A stretch of DNA of 64,000 nt from contig NC_084935.1 of NCBI RefSeq assembly GCF_958298935.1, forward strand, positions 1,312,001 through 1,376,000, read 5' to 3'. Position 1 is the stretch's first letter. Each line of letters begins with the position of its first letter. A program made the translations under genes and the position numbers. The notes below the pieces were generated by a model. That model ran no database searches and was not told where the DNA came from. It saw nothing but the letters and a program-made list of their open reading frames with translations. Positions 35,601-47,415 of this stretch are shown here, in pieces. The DNA is from Phragmites australis. Taxonomy: Eukaryota > Streptophyta > Magnoliopsida > Poales > Poaceae.

Positions 35601-36367
35601 AGTTCCAACAAAATATTCAAGCTATATTTCTCTTTTGGTGAAAATGATCAGCCTATTTCACTTTTCTGATTTGTCAAATATAGATGGCTATGTTATGCAA
35701 GTTCACATCTAGCATGCCTAGCCTTTTGTCATCCTATTTCTCTTTTGTAGCTGTGGAGTTGTGCTTATGTGTTCCGCTATTCGCATTTCTGGAGCATGTA
35801 TGTATCTTGACGTCATTGCTTTGGTTTAGGATCTATGTTTTATAGACCTGCCTTGAGTATGATTGGTTCTCTCCTTCATTTGTTAAAAAAAATGGAATGA
35901 AAGAATAAAATAAACTCAACCATGCCGCTGACATTATATTTCTTATGTTTCAGTCACCTGAAGATTGTGCAGTTTCAATAACTAACATCATTCGACATCA
36001 TGAGTCTGAGTATTTGTCATCTCTTGAGGTCTGAATCTATCTGATGTTTATTCAACCAATCAAACTTCGATGCTGACACAGCTAACAATGCTATTTTCCT
36101 TTATGCTCAGGAATCATACTTGAATTTGTCCGATGCAACGTTCAAGGTAGGCCGTAGTGAACAATTTCACATAATAGTTACAGTGCTGCATCTTTGCTGT
36201 TATATGCATCCCTCCTTTGTTTGACGTGTGTTTTAACACTGGTCATATTTTGTGCACAGGATCTTCGGAGGAAACTTCCAGTTACCCGTACTCTTTTCCC
36301 ATGGCATAACACTCTAGCGTTCAGTCTTACAAGAGACCTTGCCAAAGAACTAGCGCTTGGGAAATGA
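32658..36367 (+). CDS. F-actin-capping protein subunit alpha
   Basis: Ten exons join in one frame to 306 residues: 32658-32769, 32872-32987, 33408-33497, 34351-34415, 34519-34680, 35041-35119, 35220-35297, 35954-36028, 36111-36146 and 36260-36367. The product binds the barbed ends of actin filaments as a heterodimer with the beta subunit and limits filament growth in the cytoplasm. Family signatures include IAVWFLSNAPAGEIHYVAK near the start, NYLDPRTAQVATVDH, the central SGKDVEGPGADFGLAVVISA and the C-terminal PWHNTLAFSLTRDLAKELA, which contains the actin-binding tail. Length is normal. Intron 1 has a GC donor (32770), needed to read VAK into DVRALLG. The NSA2 pseudogene starts about 470 bases downstream on the same strand. 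Confidence 0.95.
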
Positions 36368-36747
36368 AGTTTGTTGAGGCCATGGCATTAGGTAGCTTCA
36401 AGTGGGAATTTTTATCTCCATGCTATGTGTTGTTCTGTAGAGTGTACTATCCATATCCTGTAACCAGCAATTTAAATCAAGAACATGAACCTTTTTTTTT
36501 TGGTGGAGAATTGCATTTCCAGTATAAATACATTCATTCACGTATCGTCATGCTTCACGAGACGTAAAATCTTGACCTTTGTAAGCCTTTTATAAACGCG
36601 TGTGAATTAGATTGTGATCACCATCGTGATGTACGAGGCAAAAATGTATTTTTAGAGAGAATGATACTCAAACTCGGACCAAAGAATGTACCGTTGTACA
36701 TGTACAGTAGCAACTAGCAAGTCCGTACTGCCAATGGAACTTCTAAA
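36368..36747. other. 3' region of the capping-protein gene
   Basis: Untranslated tail and spacer before the promoter of the NSA2 pseudogene. No further gene is visible. Confidence 0.5.
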
Positions 36748-36878
36748 TGGGCCCGAATATTACAAGCCCAATAGATAAAATGTTTGGGCCGGGCCAGCCC
36801 AGCCCAGCCCAAATTACACGCAGCCCAAAGCGAACCTATAAAATCTGACGCGATTCAAAACGCGAGCTTCCTAGGGTT
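36748..36878 (+). promoter_or_regulatory. Ribosome-biogenesis type promoter (site II repeats, TATA, telo box)
   Basis: Site II motifs TGGGCC/AGCCCA occur at 36748, 36765, about 36785, 36796, 36801, 36806 and 36822. TATAAAA is at 36837-36843 and a telo-box-like ctagggtt at 36871-36878. In plants this combination marks ribosomal-protein and ribosome-assembly genes and binds TCP-type factors. It fits the NSA2 sequence downstream and looks intact although the gene is not. Confidence 0.65.
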
Positions 36879-38653
36879 CCGCCGCCGTGGTAAGTCCCCT
36901 TCCCTTCCCCTCACCGCCTCGAGCCAGACCTCTCCTCACCCCTCTACTCCTCCTCTCCTCAGCTCCCTTTCGAATCCATCTCAGGCCTTTCGCTTTTCCC
37001 ATTTCATCATCTTTTTCGCGATTTTTTTTAATATTGCGCTGATGTTCCCCGTGCTCGAGTTGGCTGCAGCCGCAGGGAGACCACATAGAGCTGCACCAGA
37101 AGCGCCATTGCCGGCGCCTGGACTACGAGGAGCGCAAGCGCAAGCGCGAGGCTCGCGAGGTGCACAGGCGCTCGAAGGAGGCCCGGAAGGTGCTGTCTGA
37201 TCTGATAATTTACTCGTTTTAGGGTGGTCGTTTATGTGTTCCTGTTGCTGATGATTACGTGCTTGGTGCTGTCGCAGTTGCTTGGCGCTAAGGGCAAGAG
37301 GTTCGCCAAGAAGCGGTATGCTGAGAAGGCGCAGATGAAGAAGACGTAAGTGCTCGTTTGCTGATTCCTAATGCTTGTTTACTACCCCAGTTGATGACAC
37401 TGATGTATTGATTCTTGAGTAGAATATTGATTAATTTACTTAAATTGATGTATTAATTTTTTGGAGTAGGAGATGTGATTATAATTTTCTAATACAATTG
37501 ATGTATCAAAATCGTGACCTGACATGCAGCATGTAAATTAGTTTACAATTTACCTCACTGTGTAGAATCTGCCTTTCTTGTTGCAATTGTATTCTTACAA
37601 GCTTTGTTGGTAATTATTTCGTTGCAGCCTGAAAATGCATGATGAGTCAACTTCTCGGCAGAAGGTTGATGATGATGTTCAAGACGGTGCGCTTCCTCCA
37701 TATCTGCTGGATCGTGATCAGACGCAGCGTGCCAAGGTAAATGTTTCTTGCCAGCTGATCATGATACAGAAAAGATCTTGTTGCATCGATCATTTATGTA
37801 TGTTGAAATGTAGGTTCTCAGCAACACAATAAAGCAAAAGCGGAAGGAAAAAGCTGGCAAATGGGATGTTCCTTTGCCTAAGGTAATTCTCAACGCAAAC
37901 AGTTGACGCCTGCTTGCTAAAATTAGTTGTTCCCTACCTTGACTAAATTTTGCCATAATTTATATCCTTTCAGGTCAGACCTGTGGCTGAAGAAGAGATG
38001 TCCAAAGTTCTGCAAACTGGCTAGCGAAAGAGTAAGTGATGATGATATCTGTTAATAAATTTGGAATGGTGGTTAGTATTCAGAATTTTTATATGGAATG
38101 GAAGCATTGTATCCTCCTTTTTTCCTTTTTCCTGTGACCTGTCCATATTATCAGCAATCATCTGGATATGCCTTAAGGAAATACAACATCGCTTCAAGAC
38201 AACTAGGTTGTGCTAATTCATGAGTTCATCTGGAATCTATAGCCATTGCATAAAAACGATTGCACGGACTATACATTTCTTTTCTGTTGATATGAATAAT
38301 TTCGCTGATCTTGTTTCACTTATGCAGCCAAGCAGTGGAAGAGAATGGTAACTAAAGCCACCTTTGTCGGTCCTGGATTTACGAGGAAACCACTAAAATA
38401 TGAACAGTTCATTCGACCAACTGGTTTGCGTTTCACCAAAGCTCATGTGACTCAAAACTGAAATGTACAGTCAACCTTGACATAATTTCTGTGAAGAAAA
38501 ACCCAAATGGTCCAATGTACACTTCTCTTGGTGTTATGACAAAGGGAACGATCATTGAGGTATGTCAAGCATTCTTTTGGTGCAGGTAAACATGCTCAAG
38601 TTACTAACAACCCAGAGAACGATGGCTGTATCAATGCTGTCTTGCTAGTGTAG
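36844..38653 (+). pseudogene. NSA2 (TINP1) ribosome biogenesis gene, broken copy with introns
   Basis: The frame follows NSA2, the pre-60S ribosome assembly factor, across a leader exon to 36889 and then 37070-37189, 37278-37345, 37628-37736, 37814-37882, 37974-38031, 38328-38559 and 38586-38653. Recognisable blocks are [40 protein letters not shown] and [17 protein letters not shown]. Faults: the ATG expected just after the acceptor at 37069 is missing; TAG at 38022-38024 replaces a lysine codon; about four bases are lost near 38450, shifting the frame; and the last exon lacks the stretch between GTIIEV and [12 protein letters not shown]. Because introns remain, it is a decayed gene or segmental duplicate, not a processed copy. 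A working gene would need new start and splice sites that I do not see. Confidence 0.85.
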
Positions 38654-39510
38654 ATCCATAGTGATTCTGTTATGGTGATGAATCTTCCTATTTGTATCCG
38701 CTCTGCTGAAGATGCTTTTTTGACCGATCTCATGGCTAATCCCAATAGTCTGTTGTGCACCGTGGGCGTTACATGTATTCTGTACTTTTGCTGTGGAACA
38801 GGTGACTTCTCTAGTAACCTGCTGTAAAATTTGAGATACAAATTAGCAAACTTTTGCTGTGCAACACTGACTGACCGGTTCTCGTTGGGCATCCCTCGTG
38901 CTAGCATAGTTGTCCTTTTTAATGAACTGTGCCAGTACATACTACAATCTATACACCCCCAACAATTTAAGCTACCAGATTATAGCCGCAATGCAAAATG
39001 GTGATGCCGCATCAGGCTAGTACGATCCATGTTACCATATCCATGTTCTCTTTTATGAAGTGTTAGCGAAAACCAAGTGCTTCACATCAGTCGCAAAATG
39101 AGTACTTCGTTTCACAAAGAGTAGGCAAAATAATGCTCATCACAGATGTGATTGTCTATCCATACCAGTTCTAAAAAGTATCATAATTTTCTATTTTATG
39201 GACTATGCGCTGGTTGCAAAAATTCTTGAATCAAATAAACATTTGGGAAAGGTTCTAATCAAATAAAAATGCTTCAATCAAATAAACTTTTGGGAACGGC
39301 ATTAATCAAATAAACACATGGAATATACGCGAGACACAATCAAACTTGCGAGCAAACCACTGGCCCCCTAAGTATTTAATCAAATAAACATGTGAAATGT
39401 ACAAAGACAATACAATCAACATGAGAACAATATTTTTCTTAAAGGATGATATATTGATGTCTGCTTCCCAGAAATGAAATCAAATGGGTAAATAATCATA
39501 TGGAGGAACA
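38654..39510. other. 3' spacer between convergent loci
   Basis: Untranslated remains of the NSA2 pseudogene and the 3' region of the minus-strand gene that stops at 39511. A tcaaataaac-type motif recurs several times between 39230 and 39400. No gene is supported. Confidence 0.4.
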
Positions 39511-41862
39511 TCAGCAAATGAAAATTCTATCTGCGGGAGCTGCATTGGCAACATTCAGGTAATTGACATCAACAGTAGCATCTCCGAAATCATCTGCAGA
39601 AGTGTTTAAAAAAACAGTTAGGTTATCTAACATTTCACTAACAGCGCATGTTATGTCACAACGACTAGAAGAGTACCAGAACCAAACCTTCATATATTGT
39701 TCTTACAACTTGAACATAATCACGTATCATCTCTTGATAGATAATTCCATCAGGATGAGCATCCAAAACAACTAAGACTCCTGTGGTAGATTGCAATTTT
39801 TAACCATGAAATGTCAGTTCATGAATAGAAATAGGGATTCAAAAGAGCTTAACTGAATATATACAAGGCCTACTGGGAACAACTCTGTTATCAGGAAACA
39901 GGAACACAGTATAATACTTGAACAAAGTTGAGAACTCAGTATCACTATACCTGGTGCTAACCAAGCTTTTGTTTCATTTGATGGCAATGGTGCTAACCAT
40001 AGGATATTGCGTAAATTCAAAGAATCGTCATACGGTACATTAGATTCTGTAAAGTAAGAAAAGTAATGAATACAGTGCCCGAATACAACACTGATAGAAA
40101 GGAAACTAGATTATGTGTCCAACTAAAGTTCTTAAATCATACCTGCTTGGCAATATCCCAAACTATAGGGAAACAATTCCTTGTCAAATGCTGGATATTC
40201 TTTAGCATGGAACCTGCGTCGAGAAAGAATCATCATGAGCTCATGACAACACCTATCAGTCAGAAGTCAAAACAATGGTACTTTAAACTTACAAATCTAA
40301 AAATCTAAAGATGTAACGGATTTTACTAGAAGTGTATACAGATATTTCTGGGGGGGGGGGGGGGGATTCAAGACCTTGTAGTGACAGGAACCCTATGGCA
40401 ACCCTGAGATAAAAATTGGCTTTACTCAAGCTCCATTAACCTGACTACCAAGGGTTTAATATTTTTCATCTCACATCTCTAGTGTCTAGACTGGCATATC
40501 ACAAAGAAATAATATGTGAAGCCAACAAAGCTATTTGCAGCACTTACTAAAAGGATGTCTGAGAACTGAACATCAGAAAGTTTTGGGAACAAAGCTTATG
40601 CAATAATTCTAGGCACTTACAGAATTCCAAGCCTTCCAGTATCAGATGAAAGGAAAAGATGCCCATGGAACAAATCAAATCGACTCAGTGATACATTTAG
40701 TCCAACTGATGGTCCCCGTGCCACAATCAGTTCAAACAAGAATGCAAAATATGAATTGATCTCCTGTTAATAACACAAAGCATGTGAACATATTACCCAA
40801 CCTATGAGTTGAAGGAAATTCAAGTACAACTGGAGCCAAATCTGAACCTCGTTGGCAAAGCGCCTCCCGTATGGTGTCCTTGTGAGTTGACATTTATGCT
40901 CCTGTGATCCCTCAACATCTGGCACCTAACAAGAATGCAATGCTAGATTTTTTTTTAGGGAAAACAAGAACAAATTTCAATCTTGACTACTGAATAATTC
41001 CAGTGTGGCTCTCAAAACCAGTGACCTAGATCGGTGTGTACTCCAATAAGCCACTTGGAAAAGCTCCTATACTGAAACTTAAAATTATCAAGATTCATGA
41101 TCTCCAGTGTGCTCAGGCAGGCAACATAGCCAAGGGTAGCACTTGTTCCATGTAACAATTAGTAAATACTGTTACAAACCAACTTCAGAACACAACACAA
41201 GTTAAATGTTCGATATACACCACACAAATCGATTCAGAACAATATCCCATGCCAGCTTCTGATCGTCTAAACCTACTGAATTCTCAGTTGTAACTGCGAG
41301 ACCTCGCGTATATTGATCTGAACCAGTTCTTGCTCCCGTCAAGATCTCAAATTGCATCCTCGTCCAATAAGACAACCTCTAGGAAACATTGAGAAGAGGA
41401 GTAAAATTGAACACTGACCGGCAGCATTGTGGGGTCGAGCGCGCGGTGGATGGCCCCAGGGTCGCCTCCGGAGTCGACGGCGAGCCGCGCGAGCTCCATG
41501 ACCGGCGCCGGCGGCCACATCACCATCTCGTCCGCCTCCGCTGCATCGCATCCTTCCAGAAGAACCTTCCGTGAGCCACGCCAAGGAGTCGCCTTCGGAG
41601 CGGCGGGGCTGACCGGGGAGAGGGCCCGGAGGCAGGAGCGGAGGCGCGAGGCCTCCGCGGCCGGTACGCGCGCCGCGGCGCGCGGGCCGGCGAGGACGGA
41701 GAGGAGGTCCGCGGCGACGGTTTGCGGGGAGGGTGGCGAGGACGGGGAGCTGGCCGAGGAGGTGCAGCAGGAGACGGAGAAGGAGACGGCAAGGGAGATG
41801 GTGAAGGCCAGCTTCAGCGAGAGGGGAGGAGGCCGGAACCGCAGGTGTTGCATCCCCTCCAC
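39511..41862 (-). CDS. Conserved plant protein of unknown function with N-terminal membrane anchor
   Basis: Seven exons on the minus strand join in one frame to 335 residues: 41862-41419, 40925-40848, 40763-40621, 40213-40143, 40046-39951, 39780-39688 and 39593-39511. All junctions are GT-AG. I do not recognise a named domain. Residues 15-32 (LSLKLAFTISLAVSFSVS) form one hydrophobic segment, probably a signal anchor, followed by a Ser/Pro/Ala-rich stretch. The folded part is clean and looks conserved: PYGRRFANEEINSYFAFLF, GLNVSLSRFDLFHGHLFLS, LGILFHAKEYPAFDKELFPY, LRNILWLAPLPSNETKAWLA and VLVVLDAHPDGIIY. It ends in DRIFIC. A lumenal or extracellular role is inference only. Intron 3 contains a run of 16 G on the plus strand (40350-40365). 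A later Met at residue 4 could also start the protein. Confidence 0.8.
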
Positions 41863-42166
41863 CGCTTCTGTTACTCAAGGTCCGAAGCTGCTAAAACCAG
41901 CGACCACAGAGCTAAGCCGATGAAGGACTTGGATTCCGAAGAAGAATTGCGAGGGAGAATCGTCAGATGAGCATCCGGGTTTCGTCAGAGTTCGACTCCT
42001 ATTTTATACTAATTTTTTTTTTAAGTAGATCGTGATTAATGAGGACGAACAGGACTCATACATGATTGGATCTCGCGGCTTCGTGATTAATGACGATGAA
42101 CATGTTGGGGCTTGGTCATCCTTGCTTGGGCTTGGTGGATGATTGCCTGTGCAGTTGCGAACCTTA

Positions 42167-42425
42167 GGTCATCTTTAATTATATTTTCTTTATTTTATTC
42201 TTTTTTATTCTCTTTTTATTTTCATTCTCTTTATTTTTTCTCATTTTCAACAGTTTTCTTTCGAGGAGAATTACGAAAGGAAAGGAGAGAGAATACCGTC
42301 CTGAAGAGAATAACTTTAGGAATCCTGTCGTGAAGGGATCATGAAGGAAAACTATCTGAACGTTGAAGGTAACGAAAATCTCTTCACGACAGGATTTTGT
42401 TCTCCGAAGGGAACCCGTTGAGGCT
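42167..42425 (+). repeat. MITE copy, family shared with 53.5 kb
   Basis: A run of T-rich sequence, then ttacgaaaggaaaggag, taccgtcctgaa, cctgtcgtgaaggg and ccgaagggaacccgttg. The same order of blocks occurs on the minus strand at about 53478-53722, so both are copies of one element. Ends and target site are not resolved. Confidence 0.6.
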
Positions 42426-42679
42426 AGCCTTATGAGCTGTGATCGTCTTATGGCAAGTTTATTTTTCGTAGAATGCAAATCCTTTAACGACAAAAATTGT
42501 TATTTTGGTGTGCCCAACATTCGTTCACATTTGGAATTACCAAAAATTTAAAAAAATCATTTAAAATTCATGTTGGAAATTTAATTTTCTGTCAAATTTG
42601 ACTGAAATTTATTCTAATTTGTTTAGCCCAGAATATATAAATTTCGTTCACCTCTAAAATTTCTAAGATATTAGTGAAA

Positions 42680-42901
42680 TTTAGTTCTTTGGTTAGCGGA
42701 TACAGATATTATCCATTTCCATATCCGAATTCAAAGCAATTTGGATATCTATATTTGAATTCGAATCTCGAAAATAAATTCGAATACATCTATTTTAGTA
42801 TCTATTTTTAAAATAAATACAAATACGGATATTCATATTCGTGTTTTGACGAATACGAATATCGGATAATTCAAATACCAGCGTTCTATTTTCCACCCCT
42901 A
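42680..42901 (-). repeat. hAT-like repeat with ggatat/atccg motifs
   Basis: Read on the minus strand it starts TAGGGGTGGAAAATAG and continues with many gaat/ggatat motifs, like a widespread grass repeat that I associate with hAT elements. The left end on the plus strand is unclear. Confidence 0.35.
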
Positions 42902-45277
42902 TTTAGGTGTTAGGGGGTGTGCGCGCGCGTGTTTGTAAAAAAAGCTTTTATTTCCCGAGATCCCCGAGGTTGTGTATGCATAATTTATACAGTATTGGAC
43001 TGGAGGATACGTGACGGGATACTCCTTACATTAAACCAAGGTCGTAGCCTCGTCCACATGTCCCAAGGATGCAGCGGGGACGCTTTGCATGCTGACGGAG
43101 TGCTCACAGTGACTGGGGAGCTGCGAAAGACAGACGACGGAACATAACATTGGAGTAACAACAGTAATTAGTCTAGGAGAATCAAATCTAGATAGATAAA
43201 ATGGCACCAAACTTTATTTAAGGCACAAATAAGTACACGCATGATTCATATATACTATATTCACAACTCACGCAGTCACACACGTGTGCATCCTAAATAC
43301 ACATCGAGGATAGATTGGAGAGCCCACATTTTTAATGTGCGAATACGCATAATCCTATTTAACATGCACGCATGTAAGTACCCAATACCTAGCCATCTCG
43401 GAAGCAATCGGAGGTAAAACCCCTGGTAAGGCTCGTGGGATCGATCAGGGATCGAATCCACGACTAGCCATTCCTTCTACTGGGAACCAACCGAGGCAAG
43501 GCTTGGTCCTCAAATGATGCCAAGCTTCTGTGACAAGAAAATGCTGCAAAAACTAAAAGGCAAATGCTGTTTTTCAGACGTTTGTTTTTGCAAAATGTCT
43601 CAAGCGATGGGTATGAACCGTTTTCTAGCTTCCACTCGTGCACGCCCCCCTCGTTGTGCCCCTGCCTCCCGCCCACCCCCAGCCATCTCAAGGGGGCATT
43701 CTCGCCACCGAATCTGCCCCCACCACCCCTGTTGCGCTAACCCGACCGATTCGTGCTTCCCCGCTCCCACCCTGGCCCATCAGGTGTCCTACACCACCCA
43801 CGGCCAGCGACGCCTCCGCCTCCTTCGTCGGGCCGACCTGCCTCCCCCGGAGCCTCCTCTAAAGTCGGTGACGAAGAGCCCCTGAATCAAACCCCCGGCC
43901 AGAACCTCGCCAGCGCCTATGTTCACAGCGCCTGAAATCTCATTTTAGATTTTAAGTGTCTGAGATGTACTAAGTGTGAAACTAAAAGGTTAGTTATGTA
44001 GGACGATAATTTGACCCACAATGTTGTATGGTGCAGAAGTTAGCCGACTAAAAGGCATCATATTCAATATTTAAGTGTAGTAGATATGCGTACAGTGCGA
44101 TGGATTTGTGACCATACAAGAAAAGATTGAATCTGAAATGATGATATACATGATAGGTAGAGGTAGCACCAATTGAAAAAAAACTTATTCAATATTAGTT
44201 AAGATACTCTAAATATATTCATCCGAGGTTTTCAGTCACATGTGCATAACGGGATACTAAGACGCGTTGATAATATGAAAAGAGAAAGAGATCAACCAAA
44301 CTTGATATGGGAGTAGTCTGTAAAGAGAGATTTAAAGAAAAGAATATTCTAAAAAATATTCATAAATAGAAGTGTATGAAAGTTATCGATCAACATACCA
44401 AAACCATAATTTATGCTATCGGACTTCTTTTACCATCATTACCAGTGTTATATTTATTACTATTACTAGTATCTTTTTTTATCATATTTTCTGTTGGATT
44501 ATGTGAGTTTTATCTCTAGCTTACCTCTACTTACTTAGGATTAAAAGGCTTTGTGTTGTGGTGGTGGTGGTGTAGGAAACATACATGTGCGCACGCTTCT
44601 AGGGTGGTGCGAGTGTACGTGCTTTATCATTCTATGTACTCTTAGAAAAGGGGACATAATCAATGGTCTGAAATATACTCATGATAATGTTTTTTCTTGT
44701 TTAGAATGTAGACTCAGTAAATACATTTTACCTATGCATAAAAATAAACTACAATTATCAACTACTTCCCTATAAAGATAATTAAAATGTGTCTCTAGAA
44801 AACATCACATTATCTTAAAATAATTCAACCATCTAATGTGAAATCTATGAGGTAGATTTGTCTTCTTTTCCAAAGTCTTATATCAACACTAAATTAACAC
44901 CTTCTCATTCTCGAAAGTATTTATCTTCAAATAATATGATCTAAAATAGTATCAAGTTAAAATAGTGCATACATAGTTTAAAATATTATCAATGTTGCAG
45001 TGTTAACATGAGAGCTATGCAAAATTTGATATTTTTAGGAAATGTTCTTGAAAAAAGTTATTTATGCCAAAGAATCTTGCTATGTGGCAATGAGGAAATA
45101 ACTAACATGTGCTACATGTGCTTTGTTTTTCTTCCATTGAACATGATTTAATGTAGTTTTTAATGCTTCGCGATATTAGGGGGCATTTCTAAAGGCACGA
45201 GGGTTGCTTAGAAGAAAATGTTATTCTAAACTATATCGAGGCGTAAGGGAATAGTTTTATGGCTGCCTAACGACTAT

Positions 45278-46747
45278 TATCGGTGAATCAGGAATCGGGG
45301 GTCCCCAAATCCCGAGGTCAGGCCAGCAATCCGCCACGTGGCGTCATCCCGCGGAGTTTCCTCCGTGAGGTAAAAAAGATTAAGTCCCAGGAGAGGGCGC
45401 TCGGGGCTACAGTCGGTGGTCCCCGAATACCCAAGTTCCCCGATGATCTACGAAGTCTAAGTGCCGGGAAGAAAGTGCTCGAGAAGGTATACGGTGGCCC
45501 CCGAGCACCCGAATCCCCCGACGATCAGGAAAGCTAAGTACCGGGAGAAACGTGCTCGTGGCCGCGAGCGGTGGCCCCCTGGGCACCCAAGTATCCCGAG
45601 GACCCACTAAAGGAAGTTCCGGGAGAGAGTGCTTGGGGCTGCGTGCAGCAGCCCCCGAGCACTCGGTCCCCCGAGGATCCATACAAGCGTGCCCGGGAGG
45701 AAGTGCTCGGGGAGGTGAACAGTACCCCCGAGCACTCAGTTCCCCGAGGACCAAGAAAGGGCACTCTCGGGAGGGAGTGCTCGGGGAGGTGAACAGTTAC
45801 CCCCGAGCATTCGGTTCCCCGACGACCCAGAGAGCTCCCTGACAGTGGTCCTCGAGGGGCCCACTGATGAGGTGTCAGCCAGTCAAAGGCCCAAGGCTGC
45901 ATTTAAAGAGCGCGCGTGGCCTATCACCTCCAACTGCTCCCGTCACGCTCAGTGTCAGTTCCTGCCACATTCTGGCAGGAAGGCGTGGGGTCATTGAATG
46001 CACGGGTCCCATCCCGTGCTATCCGGCCCGTCTCGGGATATCGTCGTGAGGGCCGAGACGTTCCGTCTGCCGCGCTGCTGTGGCAGGAGAACAAGACAGG
46101 GCGGGCACGCCGGGCCGCTTCGCGGCTGCCTAGTGGGCCCTCTCCACGGCGTCCGTTGTCAGTGCATTTATGGTGACGGATGACCGGGCGTGGGACGCAT
46201 TTTCCACCCCCGGTCACTTCGCACAGAGGTAATGATGACGCCCTTTCCATTTATGGTGTCTCGAAACTCGTGCCCCCTCCCGTTTGGAGCACGCTACTGC
46301 CGGCGGGTATTTAAAGCCGGCAGAACGGACGAAAAAGGGAGAGTGTTTTTCAGACAAAAGAGGAAGAAAAGAAAAAAAACAATTGCTCACAAGCAGAGAA
46401 GAGAAGATCGAGAGCACCCAAAGCCGGCAGCTATATGCAGACCGAAGAACAAGGAGCCTCAGGCTCTAAGATAGATAAACATTCTTGTAACCAGCGACAT
46501 CATTGAGGGACATTCTCAAGGCATTTATAGTATCCATACAGGAGTAGGGTGTTACACCTCCGTGCGGCCCGAACCTGTCTAAACACCAGCGCATTTACTC
46601 CGTTCCGCATTAGATCATTCCACCCCACCGGCCATCGTATTCATACCCATTTATTTCTCCGGCGAACATATTCAGGATCATCCCCCCGGCCGAATCTCTA
46701 AAAAGGGGCCCCTCAGGATCCCCGCGACAGGAGTTAACCCTCCGACA
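45278..46747 (+). repeat. Solo LTR C (1470 bp)
   Basis: The same family as LTRs A, B and D, with the same hairpin minisatellite (about 45.4-45.84 kb). Perfect 5-bp flanks actat (45273-45277 and 46748-46752). The first bases read TATCGG instead of TGTCGG, so the canonical TG end is mutated. A TATA-like tatttaaag lies near 46308. Confidence 0.9.
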
Positions 46748-47415
46748 ACTATCGTGGCCGCTATGGGCGTTGCAACAACTGCCTCTGCCATGGTCATGGC
46801 GATAGTCCTTGTAGTCAATCATAGGAGGACCGACCAATAGAGCGAGGTAGGGCAGCGGTCTTACCTTCTTAGCGGTGACATCTTCACATTGACCACTTTG
46901 CACTGTATTTTTCATCCCCTCTAACACTAATTCATAGTTTAATGGCTGACTCTATCCTATCTATATTTGTAGACTGAATCCGCTACTCTAGCCAATGTTG
47001 CCTCCTTTACTGCCATCGCTGCAACCTACACGGTGCCAGCACCACTTGGGCCTCTCCCTCCTCTCGATGATCATATGATCGATGTGGCACTACAGTGGTA
47101 AGTGCACGTAAAGAATGGTCCTTAGATTTGAGGGAGACTTTATGCTATATCACTATCGCATTCATGATGAGGCGGCTTGAGTCCCTAAAACCATTTTATT
47201 GGGAAGAACAAGGGCACGACATCCGATAGGGGCATAAGCCCCCTCCCCTCCCTCTCCTCTTTGAAAATGTTATTTGGAAATATTTTTTGAGGGATCCGAG
47301 AAATTAGCGAGATTTCAATTTTTTTGGATTGCTTGACTCCACTAACTTTTCTTAAGCAAGAATATAAACCTTGTTGGGCTAGTCAACAATGAAAGGAGAC
47401 TCATGTATAGGAGAC
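46748..47415. other. Spacer between two solo LTRs
   Basis: 668 bases with no recognisable gene or transposon end. Alanine-rich open frames around 46.75-47.1 kb are short and lack context. This is not an internal retrotransposon region, because each neighbouring LTR has its own target duplication. Confidence 0.5.

Larger units (their letters stand above)
41863..45277. other. Intergenic, repeat-rich DNA
   Basis: Contains the upstream region of the minus-strand gene, a MITE at about 42167-42425 and a hAT-like repeat near 42680-42901, both listed. From 43.0 to 45.27 kb I see no recognisable protein. The GC-rich, proline-coding stretch at 43.6-43.93 kb could be an exon fragment but has no supporting context. 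Confidence 0.4.
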
